From Hippasteria phrygiana (lineage: Eukaryota; Echinodermata; Asteroidea; Valvatida; Goniasteridae), in the NCBI GenBank assembly GCA_037893225.1, contig JAZGUH010000326.1, positions 372,001-436,000 on the forward strand: a stretch of 64,000 nt of DNA, in the 5' to 3' direction. The notes under the pieces are model-generated. The model searched no databases. It saw only the letters and a list, made by a program, of their open reading frames with translations, and was not told where the DNA came from. Of this stretch, positions 51,601 to 64,000 are shown in pieces (position 1 is the stretch's first letter; each line of letters opens with the position of its first letter). Position numbers and translations under genes: made by a program.

Positions 51601-53953
51601 AGCCGCCGATAATTGCAACATGTAGCGCCAGATCTAAGCTATCCATACATGTCAAAATTACTGTATTTGGTTTATTTTTCATGCAATTATGAATGAGTAA
51701 AGCAAGTCCATACCCCAGGGAATTTGACATGCATGGAGCAATAAATAGACGGTAACAGGTACACAGATGTTGGCCGGAAAGAAAATAAACATTGCGAGGT
51801 TTGAATTTTCTCCACAAGTTTTAACTCTAAGAAGCCGCCGATGATTGCAACATGTAGCGCCAGATCTAAGCTATCCATACATGTCAAAATTACTGCATTT
51901 GGTTGATATTTCATGCAATTATGAATGAGTAAAGCAAGTCATACCCCAGGGAATTTGACATGCATGGAGCAATAAATAGAAGGTAATATGCACACAGATG
52001 TTGGCCGGAAAGAAAATAAACATTGCGAGGTTTGAATTTTCTCCACAAGTTTTAACTCTAAGAAGCCGCCGATAATTGCAACATGTAGCGCCAGATCAAA
52101 GCTATCCATACATGTCAAAATTACTGTATTTGGTTTATATTTCATGCAATTATGAATGAGTAAAGCAAGTCCATACCCCAGGGAATTTGACAGGCATGGA
52201 GCAATAAATAGACGGTAATATGTACACAGATGTTGGCCGGAAAGAAAATAAACATTGTGAGGTTTGAATTTTCTCCACAAGTGTTAACTCTAAGAAGCCG
52301 CCGATGATTGCAACATGTAGCGCCAGATCTAAGCTATCCATACATGTCAAAATTACTGAATTTGGTTGATATTTCATGCAATTATGAATGAGTAAAGCAA
52401 GTCATACCCCAGGGAATTTGACAGGCATGGAGCAATAAATAGAAGTAATATGCACACAGATGTTGGCAGGAAAGAAAATAAACATTGCGAGGTTTGAATT
52501 TTCTCCACAAGTTTTAACTCTAAGAAGCCGCCGATGATTGCAACATGTAGCGCCAGATCTAAGCTATCCATACATGTCAAAATTACTGCATTTGGTTGAT
52601 ATTTCATGCAATTATGAATGAATAAAGCAAGTCCATACCCCAGGGAATTTGACAGGCATGGAGCAATAAATAGACGGTAATATGTACACAGATGTTGGCC
52701 GGAAAGAAAATATACATTGCGAGGTTTGAATTTTCTCCACAAGTGTTAACTCTAAGAAGCCGCCGATAATTGCAACATGTAGCGCCAGATCTAAGCTATC
52801 CATACATGTCAAAATTACTGTATTTGGTTTATATTTCATGCAATTATGAATGAGTAAAGCAAGTCCATACCTCAGGGAATTTGACATGCATGGAGCAATA
52901 AATAGACGGTAACAGGTACACAGATGTTGGCCGGAAAGAAAATAAACATTGCGAGGTTTGAATTTTCTCCACAAGTTTTAACTCTAAGAAGCCGCCGATG
53001 ATTGCAACATGTAGCGCCAGATCTAAGCTATCCATACATGTCAAAATTACTGAATTTGGTTGATATTTCATGCAATTATGAATGAGTAAAGCAAGTCATA
53101 CCCCAGGGAATTTGACAGGCATGGAGCAATAAATAGAAGGTAATATGCACACAGATGTTGGCAGGAAAGAAAATAAACATTGCGAGGTTTGAATTTTCTC
53201 CACAAGTTTTAACTCTAAGAAGCCGCCGATGATTGCAACATGTAGCGCCAGATCTAAGCTATCCATACATGTCAAAATTACTGAATTTGGTTGATATTTC
53301 ATGCAATTATGAATGAGTAAAGCAAGTCCATACCCCAGGGAATTTGACATGCATGGAGCAATAAATAGAAGGTAATATGCACACAGATGTTGGCCGGAAA
53401 GAAAATAAACATTGCGAGGTTTGAATTTTCTCCACAAGTTTTAACTCTAAGAAGCCGCCGATAATTGCAACATGTAGCGCCAGATCAAAGCTATCCATAC
53501 ATGTCAAAATTACTGAATTTGGTTGATATTTCATGCAATTATGAATGAGTAAAGCAAGTCCATACCCCAGGGAATTTGACATGCATGGAGCAATAAATAG
53601 ACGGTAACAGGTACACAGATGTTGGCCGGAAAGAAAATAAACATTGCGAGGTTTGAATTTTCTCCACAAGTTTTAACTCTAAGAAGCCGCCGATGATTGC
53701 AACATGTAGCGCCAGATCTAAGCTATCCATACATGTCAAAATTACTGCATTTGGTTGATATTTCATGCAATTATGAATGAATAAAGCAAGTCCATATCCC
53801 AGGGAATTTGACAGGCATGGAGCAATAAATAGAAGGTAATATGTACACAGATGTTGGCCGGAAAGAAAATATACATTGCGAGGTTTGAATTTTCTCCACG
53901 AGTGTTAACTCTAAGAAGCCGCCGATAATTGCAACATGTAGCGCCAGATCTAA
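48627..53953. repeat. Large HOR copy 2 (M211-M233, 23 monomers, 5327 bp)
   Basis: Matches copy 1 at offset 6946 up to M222, then at offset 6715, because one monomer has been lost by fusion in M223 (51406). It repeats ccacagg, aaggaaata, the cataccca monomer (M220, 50712), ggtttatttttc, the 230-bp monomer (M227, 52333), ggcagg, catatccc and ccacgag. It lacks the six-monomer tail of copies 1 and 3 and runs directly into copy 3 through the chimeric monomer M234. Confidence 0.88.
51406..51637. repeat. Chimeric monomer M223, fusion of M193- and M194-type copies
   Basis: Phase 27 (51432) has the a of M193. Phase 60 (51465) and everything after it, including aggaataa and atatac, match M194. Copy 1 has both parents as neighbours at 44460 and 44691, so an exchange between bases 51433 and 51464 removed one monomer length (231 bp). 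The same chimera is present in copy 3 at 56733, so it predates the split of copies 2 and 3. A similar combination appears in M275 (63448). Confidence 0.8.
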
Positions 53954-54184
53954 GCTATCCATACATGTCAAAATTACTGTATTTGGTTTATATTTCATGC
54001 AATTATGAATGAGTAAAGCAAGTCATACCCCAGGGAATTTGACATGCATGGAGCAATAAATAGAAGGTAATATGCACACAGATGTTGACCGGAAAGAAAA
54101 TAAACATTGCGAGGTTTGAATTTTCTCCACAAGTTTTAACTCTAAGAAGCCGCCGATAATTGCAACATGTAGCGCCAGATCAAA
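53954..54184. repeat. Chimeric monomer M234 at the copy 2 / copy 3 junction
   Basis: The left part has t27 and t36, as in the tail monomer M205. The right part has gcacacag and gttgaccgg, as in the HOR-starting monomers M181 and M211. The exchange lies between 53990 and 54077. It joins the position just before the six-monomer tail to the start of the next unit, which explains why copy 2 lacks M205-M210. Confidence 0.78.
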
Positions 54185-57100
54185 GCTATCCATACATGTC
54201 AAAATTACTGAATTTGGTTGATATTTCATGCAATTATGAATGAGTAAAGCAAGTCCATACCACAGGGAATTTGACATGCATGGAGCAATAAATAGACGGT
54301 AACAGGTACACAGATGTTGGCCGGAAAGAAAATAAACATTGCGAGGTTTGAATTTTCTCCACAAGTTTTAACTCTAAGAAGCCGCCGATGATTGCAACAT
54401 GTAGCGCCAGATCTAAGCTATCCATACATGTCAAAATTACTGCATTTGGTTGATATTTCATGCAATTATGAATGAATAAAGCAAGTCCATACCCCAGGGA
54501 ATTTGACAGGCATGGAGGAATAAATAGACGGTAATATGTACACAGATGTTGGCCGGAAAGAAAATATACATTGCGAGGTTTGAATTTTCTCCACAAGTGT
54601 TAACTCTAAGAAGCCGCCGATAATTGCAACATGTAGCGCCAGATCTAAGCTATCCATACATGTCAAAATTACTGTATTTGGTTTATATTTCATGCAATTA
54701 TGAATGAGTAAAGCAAGTCCATACCCCAGGGAATTTGACATGCATGGAGCAATAAATAGACGGTAACAGGTACACAGATGTTGGCCGGAAAGAAAATAAA
54801 CATTGCGAGGTTTGAATTTTCTCCACAAGTTTTAACTCTAAGAAGCCGCCGATGATTGCAACATGTAGCGCCAGATCTAAGCTATCCATACATGTCAAAA
54901 TTACTGCATTTGGTTGATATTTCATGCAATTATGAATGAGTAAAGCAAGTCATACCCCAGGGAATTTGACATGCATGGAGCAATAAATAGAAGGTAATAT
55001 GCACACAGATGTTGGCCGGAAAGGAAATAAACATTGCGAGGTTTGAATTTTCTCCACAAGTTTTAACTCTAAGAAGCCGCCGATAATTGCAACATGTAGC
55101 GCCAGATCAAAGCTATCCATACATGTCAAAATTACTGTATTTGGTTTATATTTCATGCAATTATGAATGAGTAAAGCAAGTCCATACCCCAGGGAATTTG
55201 ACAGGCATGGAGCAATAAATAGACGGTAATATGTACACAGATGTTGGCCGGAAAGAAAATAAACATTGTGAGGTTTGAATTTTCTCCACAAGTGTTAACT
55301 CTAAGAAGCCGCCGATGATTGCAACATGTAGCGCCAGATCTAAGCTATCCATACATGTCAAAATTGCTGCATTTGGTTGATATTTCATGCAATTATGAAT
55401 GAATAAAGCAAGTCCATACCCCAGGGAATTTGACATGCATGGAGCAATAAATAGACGGTAATATGTACACAGATGTTGGCCGGAAAGAAAATAGACATTG
55501 CGAGGTTTGAATTTTCTCCACAAGTTTTAACTCTAAGAAGTCGCCGATGATTGCAACATGTAGCGCCAGATCTAAGCTATCCATACATGTCAAAATTACT
55601 GAATTTGGTTGATATTTCATGCAATTATGAATGAGTAAAGCAAGTCATACCCCAGGGAATTTGACATGCATGGAGCAATAAATAAAAGGTAATATGCACA
55701 CAGATGTTGGCCGGAAAGAAAATAAACATTGCGAGGTTTGAATTTTCTCCACAAGTGTTAACTCTAAGAAGCCGCCGATAATTGCAACATGTAGCGCCAG
55801 ATCTAAGCTATCCATACATGTCAAAATTGCTGCATTTGGTTGATATTTCATGCAATTATGAATGAATAAAGCAAGTCCATACCCCAGGGAATTTGACATG
55901 CATGGAGCAATAAATAGACGGTAATATGTACACAGATGTTGGCCGGAAAGAAAATATACATTGCGAGGTTTGAATTTTCTCCACAAGTGTTAACTCTAAG
56001 AAGCCGCCGATAATTGCAACATGTAGCGCCAGATCTAAGCTATCCATACATGTCAAAATTACTGTATTTGGTTGATATTTCATGCAATTATGAATGAGTA
56101 AAGCAAGTCCATACCCAGGGAATTTGACATGCATGGAGCAATAAATAGACGGTAACAGGTACACAGATGTTGGCCGGAAAGAAAATAAACATTGCGAGGT
56201 TTGAATTTTCTCCACAAGTTTTAACTCTAAGAAGCCGCCGATGATTGCAACATGTAGCGCCAGATCTAAGCTATCCATACATGTCAAAATTACTGCATTT
56301 GGTTGATATTTCATGCAATTATGAATGAATAAAGCAAGTCCATACCCCAGGGAATTTGACAGGCATGGAGCAATAAATAGACGGTAATATGTACACAGAT
56401 GTTGGCCGGAAAGAAAATATACATTGCGAGGTTTGAATTTTCTCCACAAGTGTTAACTCTAAGAAGCCGCCGATAATTGCAACATGTAGCGCCAGATCTA
56501 AGCTATCCATACATGTCAAAATTACTGAATTTGGTTGATATTTCATGCAATTATGAATGAGTAAAGCAAGTCATACCCCAGGGAATTTGACATGCATGGA
56601 GCAATAAATAGAAGGTAATATGCACACAGATGTTGGCCGGAAAGAAAATAGACATTGCGAGGTTTGAATTTTCTCCACAAGTTTTAACTCTAAGAAGCCG
56701 CCGATGATTGCAACATGTAGCGCCAGATCTAAGCTATCCATACATGTCAAAATTACTGAATTTGGTTGATATTTCATGCAATTATGAATGAATAAAGCAA
56801 GTCCATACCCCAGGGAATTTGACAGGCATGGAGGAATAAATAGACGGTAATATGTACACAGATGTTGGCCGGAAAGAAAATATACATTGCGAGGTTTGAA
56901 TTTTCTCCACAAGTGTTAACTCTAAGAAGCCGCCGATAATTGCAACATGTAGCGCCAGATCTAAGCTATCCATACATGTCAAAATTACTGTATTTGGTTT
57001 ATTTTTCATGCAATTATGAATGAGTAAAGCAAGTCCATACCCCAGGGAATTTGACATGCATGGAGCAATAAATAGACGGTAACAGGTACACAGATGTTGG

Positions 57101-60100
57101 CCGGAAAGAAAATAAACATTGCGAGGTTTGAATTTTCTCCACAAGTTTTAACTCTAAGAAGCCGCCGATGATTGCAACATGTAGCGCCAGATCTAAGCTA
57201 TCCATACATGTCAAAATTACTGCATTTGGTTGATATTTCATGCAATTATGAATGAGTAAAGCAAGTCATACCCCAGGGAATTTGACATGCATGGAGCAAT
57301 AAATAGAAGGTAATATGCACACAGATGTTGGCCGGAAAGAAAATAAACATTGCGAGGTTTGAATTTTCTCCACAAGTTTTAACTCTAAGAAGCCGCCGAT
57401 AATTGCAACATGTAGCGCCAGATCAAAGCTATCCATACATGTCAAAATTACTGTATTTGGTTTATATTTCATGCAATTATGAATGAGTAAAGCAAGTCCA
57501 TACCCCAGGGAATTTGACAGGCATGGAGCAATAAATAGACGGTAATATGTACACAGATGTTGGCCGGAAAGAAAATAAACATTGTGAGGTTTGAATTTTC
57601 TCCACAAGTGTTAACTCTAAGAAGCCGCCGATGATTGCAACATGTAGCGCCAGATCTAAGCTATCCATACATGTCAAAATTACTGAATTTGGTTGATATT
57701 TCATGCAATTATGAATGAGTAAAGCAAGTCATACCCCAGGGAATTTGACAGGCATGGAGCAATAAATAGAAGTAATATGCACACAGATGTTGGCAGGAAA
57801 GAAAATAAACATTGCGAGGTTTGAATTTTCTCCACAAGTTTTAACTCTAAGAAGCCGCCGATGATTGCAACATGTAGCGCCAGATCTAAGCTATCCATAC
57901 ATGTCAAAATTACTGCATTTGGTTGATATTTCATGCAATTATGAATGAATAAAGCAAGTCCATACCCCAGGGAATTTGACAGGCATGGAGCAATAAATAG
58001 ACGGTAATATGTACACAGATGTTGGCCGGAAAGAAAATATACATTGCGAGGTTTGAATTTTCTCCACAAGTGTTAACTCTAAGAAGCCGCCGATAATTGC
58101 AACATGTAGCGCCAGATCTAAGCTATCCATACATGTCAAAATTACTGTATTTGGTTTATATTTCATGCAATTATGAATGAGTAAAGCAAGTCCATACCTC
58201 AGGGAATTTGACATGCATGGAGCAATAAATAGACGGTAACAGGTACACAGATGTTGGCCGGAAAGAAAATAAACATTGCGAGGTTTGAATTTTCTCCACA
58301 AGTTTTAACTCTAAGAAGCCGCCGATGATTGCAACATGTAGCGCCAGATCTAAGCTATCCATACATGTCAAAATTACTGAATTTGGTTGATATTTCATGC
58401 AATTATGAATGAGTAAAGCAAGTCATACCCCAGGGAATTTGACAGGCATGGAGCAATAAATAGAAGGTAATATGCACACAGATGTTGGCAGGAAAGAAAA
58501 TAAACATTGCGAGGTTTGAATTTTCTCCACAAGTTTTAACTCTAAGAAGCCGCCGATGATTGCAACATGTAGCGCCAGATCTAAGCTATCCATACATGTC
58601 AAAATTACTGAATTTGGTTGATATTTCATGCAATTATGAATGAGTAAAGCAAGTCCATACCCCAGGGAATTTGACATGCATGGAGCAATAAATAGAAGGT
58701 AATATGCACACAGATGTTGGCCGGAAAGAAAATAAACATTGCGAGGTTTGAATTTTCTCCACAAGTTTTAACTCTAAGAAGCCGCCGATAATTGCAACAT
58801 GTAGCGCCAGATCAAAGCTATCCATACATGTCAAAATTACTGAATTTGGTTGATATTTCATGCAATTATGAATGAGTAAAGCAAGTCCATACCCCAGGGA
58901 ATTTGACATGCATGGAGCAATAAATAGACGGTAACAGGTACACAGATGTTGGCCGGAAAGAAAATAAACATTGCGAGGTTTGAATTTTCTCCACAAGTTT
59001 TAACTCTAAGAAGCCGCCGATGATTGCAACATGTAGCGCCAGATCTAAGCTATCCATACATGTCAAAATTACTGCATTTGGTTGATATTTCATGCAATTA
59101 TGAATGAATAAAGCAAGTCCATATCCCAGGGAATTTGACAGGCATGGAGCAATAAATAGAAGGTAATATGTACACAGATGTTGGCCGGAAAGAAAATATA
59201 CATTGCGAGGTTTGAATTTTCTCCACGAGTGTTAACTCTAAGAAGCCGCCGATAATTGCAACATGTAGCGCCAGATCTAAGCTATCCATACATGTCAAAA
59301 TTACTGTATTTGGTTTATATTTCATGCAATTATGAATGAGTAAAGCAAGTCATACCCCAGGGAATTTGACATGCATGGAGCAATAAATAGAAGGTAATAT
59401 GCAAACAGTTGTTGGCCGGAAAGAAAATAAACATTGCGAGGTTTGAATTTTCTCCACAAGTTTTAACTCTAAGAAGCCGCCGATAATTGCAACATGTAGC
59501 GCCAGATCAAAGCTATCCATACATGTCAAAATTACTGTATTTGGTTGATATTTCATGCAATTATGAATGAGTAAAGCAAGTCATACCCCAGGGAATTTGA
59601 CATGCATGGAGCAATAAATAGAAGGTAATATGCACACAGATGTTGGCCGGAAAGAAAATAAACATTGCGAGGTTTGAATTTTCTCCACAAGTTTTAACTC
59701 TAAGAAGCCGCCGATAATTGCAACATGTAGCGCCAGATCAAAGCTATCCATACATGTCAAAATTACTGTATTTGGTTTATATTTCATGCAATTATGAATG
59801 AGTAAAACAAGTCATACCCTAGGGAATTTGACATGCATGGAGCAATAAATAGACGGTAACATGTACACAGATGTTGGCCGGAAAGAAAATAAACATTGCG
59901 AGGTTTGAATTTTCTCCACAAGTTTTAACTCTAAGAAGCCGCCGATGATTGCAACATGTAGCGCCAGATCTAAGCTATCCATACATGTCAACATTACTGA
60001 ATTTGGTTGATATTTCATGCAATTATGAATGAATAAAGCAAGTCCATACCCCAGGGAATTTGACATGCATGGAGCAATAAATAGAAGGTAATATGCACAC

Positions 60101-60668
60101 AGATGTTGGCCGGAAAGAAAATAGACATTGCGAGGTTTGAATTTTCTCCACAAGTTTTAACTCTAAGAAGCCGCCGATGATTGCAACATGTAGCGCCAGA
60201 ACTAAGCTATCCATACATGTCAAAATTACTGAATTTGGTTGATATTTCATGCAATTATGAATGAGTAAAGCAAGTCATACCCCAGGGAATTTGACATGCA
60301 TGGAGCAATAAATAGACGGTAACATGTACACAGATGTTGGCCGGAAAGAAAATAAACATTGCGAGGTTTGAATTTTCTCCACAAGTTTTAACTCTAAGAA
60401 GCCGCCGATGATTGCAACATGTAGCGCCAGATCTAAGCTATCCATACATGTCAAAATTACTGAATTTGGTTGATATTTCATGCAATTATGAATGAATAAA
60501 GCAAGTCCATACCCCAGGGAATTTGACAGGCATGGAGCAATAAATAGACGGTAATATGTACACAGATGTTGGCCGGAAAGAAAATAAACATTGTGAGGTT
60601 TGAATTTTCTCCACAAGTGTTAACTCTAAGAAGCCGCCGATGATTGCAACATGTAGCGCCAGATCTAA
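53954..60668. repeat. Large HOR copy 3 (M234-M262, 29 monomers, 6715 bp)
   Basis: Matches copy 2 at a constant offset of 5327 bp through M256. It then continues with M257-M262 (59281-60668), which match the tail of copy 1 at offset 12042 bp. Apart from the chimeric first monomer, the only difference from copy 2 that I found is g56074 where copy 2 has t50747. It contains the fused monomer M246 (56733) shared with copy 2. Confidence 0.88.
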
Positions 60669-63600
60669 GCTATCCATACATGTCAAAATTGCTGCATTTG
60701 GTTGATATTTCATGCAATTATGAATGAATAAAGCAAGTCCATACCCCAGGGAATTTGACATGCATGGAGCAATAAATAGACGGTAATATGTACACAGATG
60801 TTGGCCGGAAAGAAAATAGACATTGCGAAGTTTGAATTTTCTCCACAAGTTTTAACTCTAAGAAGTCGCCGATGATTGCAACATGTAGCGCCAGATCTAA
60901 GCTATCCATACATGTCAAAATTACTGAATTTGGTTGATATTTCATGCAATTATGAATGAGTAAAGCAAGTCATACCCCAGGGAATTTGACAGGCATGGAG
61001 CAATAAATAGAAGGTAATATGCACACAGATGTTGGCCGGAAAGAAAATAAACATTGCGAGGTTTGAATTTTCTCCACAAGTGTTAACTCTAAGAAGCCGC
61101 CGATAATTGCAACATGTAGCGCCAGATCTAAGCTATCCATACATGTCAAAATTACTGTATTTGGTTTATATTTCATGCAATTATGAATGAGTAAAGCAAG
61201 TCCATACCCCAGGGAATTTGACATGCATGGAGCAATAAATAGACGGTAACAGGTACACAGATGTTGGCCGGAAAGAAAATAAACATTGCGAGGTTTGAAT
61301 TTTCTCCACAAGTTTTAACTCTAAGAAGCCGCCGATGATTGCAACATGTAGCGCCAGATCTAAGCTATTCATACATGTCAAAATTACTGCATTTGGTTGA
61401 TATTTCATGCAATTATGAATGAATAAAGCAAGTCCATACCCCAGGGAATTTGACAGGCATGGAGCAATAAATAGACGGTAATATGTACACAGATGTTGGC
61501 CGGAAAGAAAATATACATTGCGAGGTTTGAATTTTCTCCACAAGTGTTAACTCTAAGAAGCCGCCGATAATTGCAACATGTAGCGCCAGATCTAAGCTAT
61601 CCATACATGTCAAAATTACTGTATTTGGTTTATATTTCATGCAATTATGAATGAGTAAAGCAAGTCCATACCCCAGGGAATTTGACATGCATGGAGCAAT
61701 AAATAGACGGTAACAGGTACACAGATGTTGGCCGGAAAGAAAATAGACATTGCGAGGTTTGAATTTTCTCCACAAGTTTTAACTCTAAGAAGTCGCCGAT
61801 GATTGCAACATGTAGCGCCAGATCTAAGCTATCCATACATGTCAAAATTACTGAATTTGGTTGATATTTCATGCAATTATGAATGAGTAAAGCAAGTCAT
61901 ACCCCAGGGAATTTGACATGCATGGAGCAATAAATAGAAGGTAATATGCACACAGATGTTGGCCGGAAAGAAAATAGACATTGCGAGGTTTGAATTTTCT
62001 CCACAAGTTTTAACTCTAAGAAGCCGCCGATGATTGCAACATGTAGCGCCAGATCTAAGCTATCCATACATGTCAAAATTACTGAATTTGGTTGATATTT
62101 CATGCAATTATGAATGAGTAAAGCAAGTCATACCCCAGGGAATTTGACATGCATGGAGCAATAAATAGACGGTAACAGGTACACAGATGTTGGCCGGAAA
62201 GAAAATAAACATTGCGAGGTTTGAATTTTCTCCACAAGTTTTAACTCTAAGAAGCCGCCGATGATTGCAACATGTAGCGCCAGATCTAAGCTATCCATAC
62301 ATGTCAAAATTACTGCATTTGGTTGATATTTCATGCAATTATGAATGAATAAAGCAAGTCCATACCCCAGGGAATTTGACAGGCATGGAGGAATAAATAG
62401 ACGGTAATATGTACACAGATGTTGGCCGGAAAGAAAATATACATTGCGAGGTTTGAATTTTCTCCACAAGTGTTAACTCTAAGAAGCCGCCGATAATTGC
62501 AACATGTAGCGCCAGATCTAAGCTATCCATACATGTCAAAATTACTGTATTTGGTTTATTTTTCATGCAATTATGAATGAGTAAAGCAAGTCCATACCCC
62601 AGGGAATTTGACATGCATGGAGCAATAAATAGACGGTAACAGGTACACAGATGTTGGCCGGAAAGAAAATAAACATTGCGAGGTTTGAATTTTCTCCACA
62701 AGTTTTAACTCTAAGAAGCCGCCGATGATTGCAACATGTAGCGCCAGATCTAAGCTATCCATACATGTCAAAATTACTGCATTTGGTTGATATTTCATGC
62801 AATTATGAATGAGTAAAGCAAGTCATACCCCAGGGAATTTGACATGCATGGAGCAATAAATAGAAGGTAATATGCACACAGATGTTGGCCGGAAAGAAAA
62901 TAAACATTGCGAGGTTTGAATTTTCTCCACAAGTGTTAACTCTAAGAAGCCGCCGATGATTGCAACATGTAGCGCCAGATCTAAGCTATCCATACATGTC
63001 AAAATTGCTGCATTTGGTTGATATTTCATGCAATTATGAATGAATAAAGCAAGTCCATACCCCAGGGAATTTGACATGCATGGAGCAATAAATAGACGGT
63101 AATATGTACACAGATGTTGGCCGGAAAGAAAATAGACATTGCGAGGTTTGAATTTTCTCCACAAGTTTTAACTCTAAGAAGTCGCCGATGATTGCAACAT
63201 GTAGCGCCAGATCTAAGCTATCCATACATGTCAAAATTACTGAATTTGGTTGATATTTCATGCAATTATGAATGAGTAAAGCAAGTCATACCCCAGGGAA
63301 TTTGACATGCATGGAGCAATAAATAGACGGTAACAGGTACACAGATGTTGGCCGGAAAGAAAATAAACATTGCGAGGTTTGAATTTTCTCCACAAGTTTT
63401 AACTCTAAGAAGCCGCCGATGATTGCAACATGTAGCGCCAGATCTAAGCTATCCATACATGTCAAAATTACTGAATTTGGTTGATATTTCATGCAATTAT
63501 GAATGAATAAAGCAAGTCCATACCCCAGGGAATTTGACAGGCATGGAGGAATAAATAGACGGTAATATGTACACAGATGTTGGCCGGAAAGAAAATATAC

Positions 63601-63911
63601 ATTGCGAGGTTTGAATTTTCTCCACAAGTGTTAACTCTAAGAAGCCGCCGATAATTGCAACATGTAGCGCCAGATCTAAGCTATCCATACATGTCAAAAT
63701 TACTGTATTTGGTTTATTTTTCATGCAATTATGAATGAGTAAAGCAAGTCCATACCCCAGGGAATTTGACATGCATGGAGCAATAAATAGACGGTAACAG
63801 GTACACAGATGTTGGCCGGAAAGAAAATAAACATTGCGAGGTTTGAATTTTCTCCACAAGTTTTAACTCTAAGAAGCCGCCGATGATTGCAACATGTAGC
63901 GCCAGATCTAA
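60669..63911. repeat. Mixed tail M263-M276 with a 5-mer tandem repeat
   Basis: Fourteen monomers. The first resembles the ttgctgc/atagac type seen at 8807, 15524 and 43071. M269-M272 (from 62059) match M274-M277 (from 63217) at an offset of 1158 bp. Both units carry ggtttatttttc (M271, M276), a marker shared with the large HOR. Private changes are gcgaagttt near 60830 and gctattcat near 61364. Confidence 0.8.
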
Positions 63912-64000
63912 GCTATCCATACATGTCAAAATTACTGCATTTGGTTGATATTTCATGCAATTATGAATGAGTAAAGCAAGTCATACCCCAGGGAATTTGA
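63912..64000. repeat. Partial satellite monomer M277 at the window edge
   Basis: The first 89 bases of a monomer with c27, g36, g60 and the single-c form typical of 231-bp copies. It matches the start of M272 (62754) and is cut by the end of the window, so the array continues beyond it. Confidence 0.95.

Larger units (their letters stand above)
1..64000. repeat. Satellite DNA array, ~232-bp monomer, 276 complete copies head to tail
   Basis: The motif gctatccata recurs every 231 or 232 bases from position 1 to 63912 with no interruption, always in the same orientation. Spacing gives 276 complete monomers plus a partial one. One representative monomer counted base by base has 81 A, 42 C, 48 G and 61 T, or 38.8% G+C, and six CpG sites. 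The array fills the window, so neither edge is visible and the true array is longer than 64 kb. There is no inserted transposon, simple repeat or inversion. Such arrays are typical of eukaryotic centromeric, pericentromeric or subtelomeric heterochromatin; which one applies here cannot be told. I do not recognise the family and propose no name. Confidence 0.98.

Noticed and set aside
1..64000. CRISPR-like direct repeats
   Set aside because: There are no unique spacers between short repeats; the whole ~232-bp unit is repeated and the sequence is a satellite.
1..64000. A new defence, mobile or gene-encoded system hidden in the array
   Set aside because: No non-repetitive sequence exists in which such a system could be encoded; everything is accounted for by monomers.

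Overview
The whole 64 kb window is one uninterrupted satellite DNA array and nothing else. A roughly 232-bp, AT-rich monomer (about 39% G+C in the copy I counted base by base) is repeated head to tail in one orientation. I place 276 complete monomers (bases 1-63911) plus an 89-base partial monomer (63912-64000). By start-to-start spacing, 182 are 232 bp, 88 are 231 bp, 3 are 230 bp, 2 are 218 bp and 1 is 233 bp, which sums exactly to 63911. I see no protein-coding gene, RNA gene, transposon, microsatellite, CRISPR array or unique sequence. The many similar minus-strand open frames of 66-197 codons are the same repeat read through overlapping copies and are not annotated as genes.

An array of this length, purity and internal organisation points to eukaryotic heterochromatin (centromeric, pericentromeric or subtelomeric). 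I do not recognise the family. It does not resemble alpha satellite, mouse minor or major satellite, or the ~156-180 bp plant centromere repeats as I know them. The organism cannot be named from this window.

Monomers fall into a few recurring types defined by linked variants at about 15-20 positions, and these types occur in fixed orders, so the array has higher-order repeat (HOR) structure. Below, 'phase' means position within a monomer that begins at the gctatcc motif, and M1-M277 number the monomers. Layout: (1) 1-5331 (M1-M23) is a mosaic with an internal 6-mer tandem duplication, and recurs at 26180-33827 expanded by a 9-mer and a 1-mer. (2) 5332-7880 is an irregular stretch. (3) A 4401-bp segment at 7881-12281 recurs at 14598-18998, 6717 bp away, with a 7-mer tandem duplication between them. 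(4) An 18-monomer unit is tandemly duplicated at 17841-22010 and 22011-26179. (5) 26876-31047 holds a 9-mer tandem duplication. (6) 34754-37044 is a divergent island with substitutions and two 14-bp deletions not seen elsewhere. (7) 38434-41217 is a run of twelve monomers all exactly 232 bp. (8) 41681-60668 holds three copies of a large HOR (30, 23 and 29 monomers). (9) 60669-64000 is a mixed tail with a 5-mer tandem duplication.

Several monomers are visible chimeras of two other types (starts 12745, 51406, 53954), which locate individual unequal exchanges to within about 30-90 bp. The interest of the window is therefore evolutionary and structural: a satellite caught while being amplified and homogenised. 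All block comparisons were made by eye, from spacing, linked variants and the translations of overlapping frames, so statements about near-identity need a real alignment.
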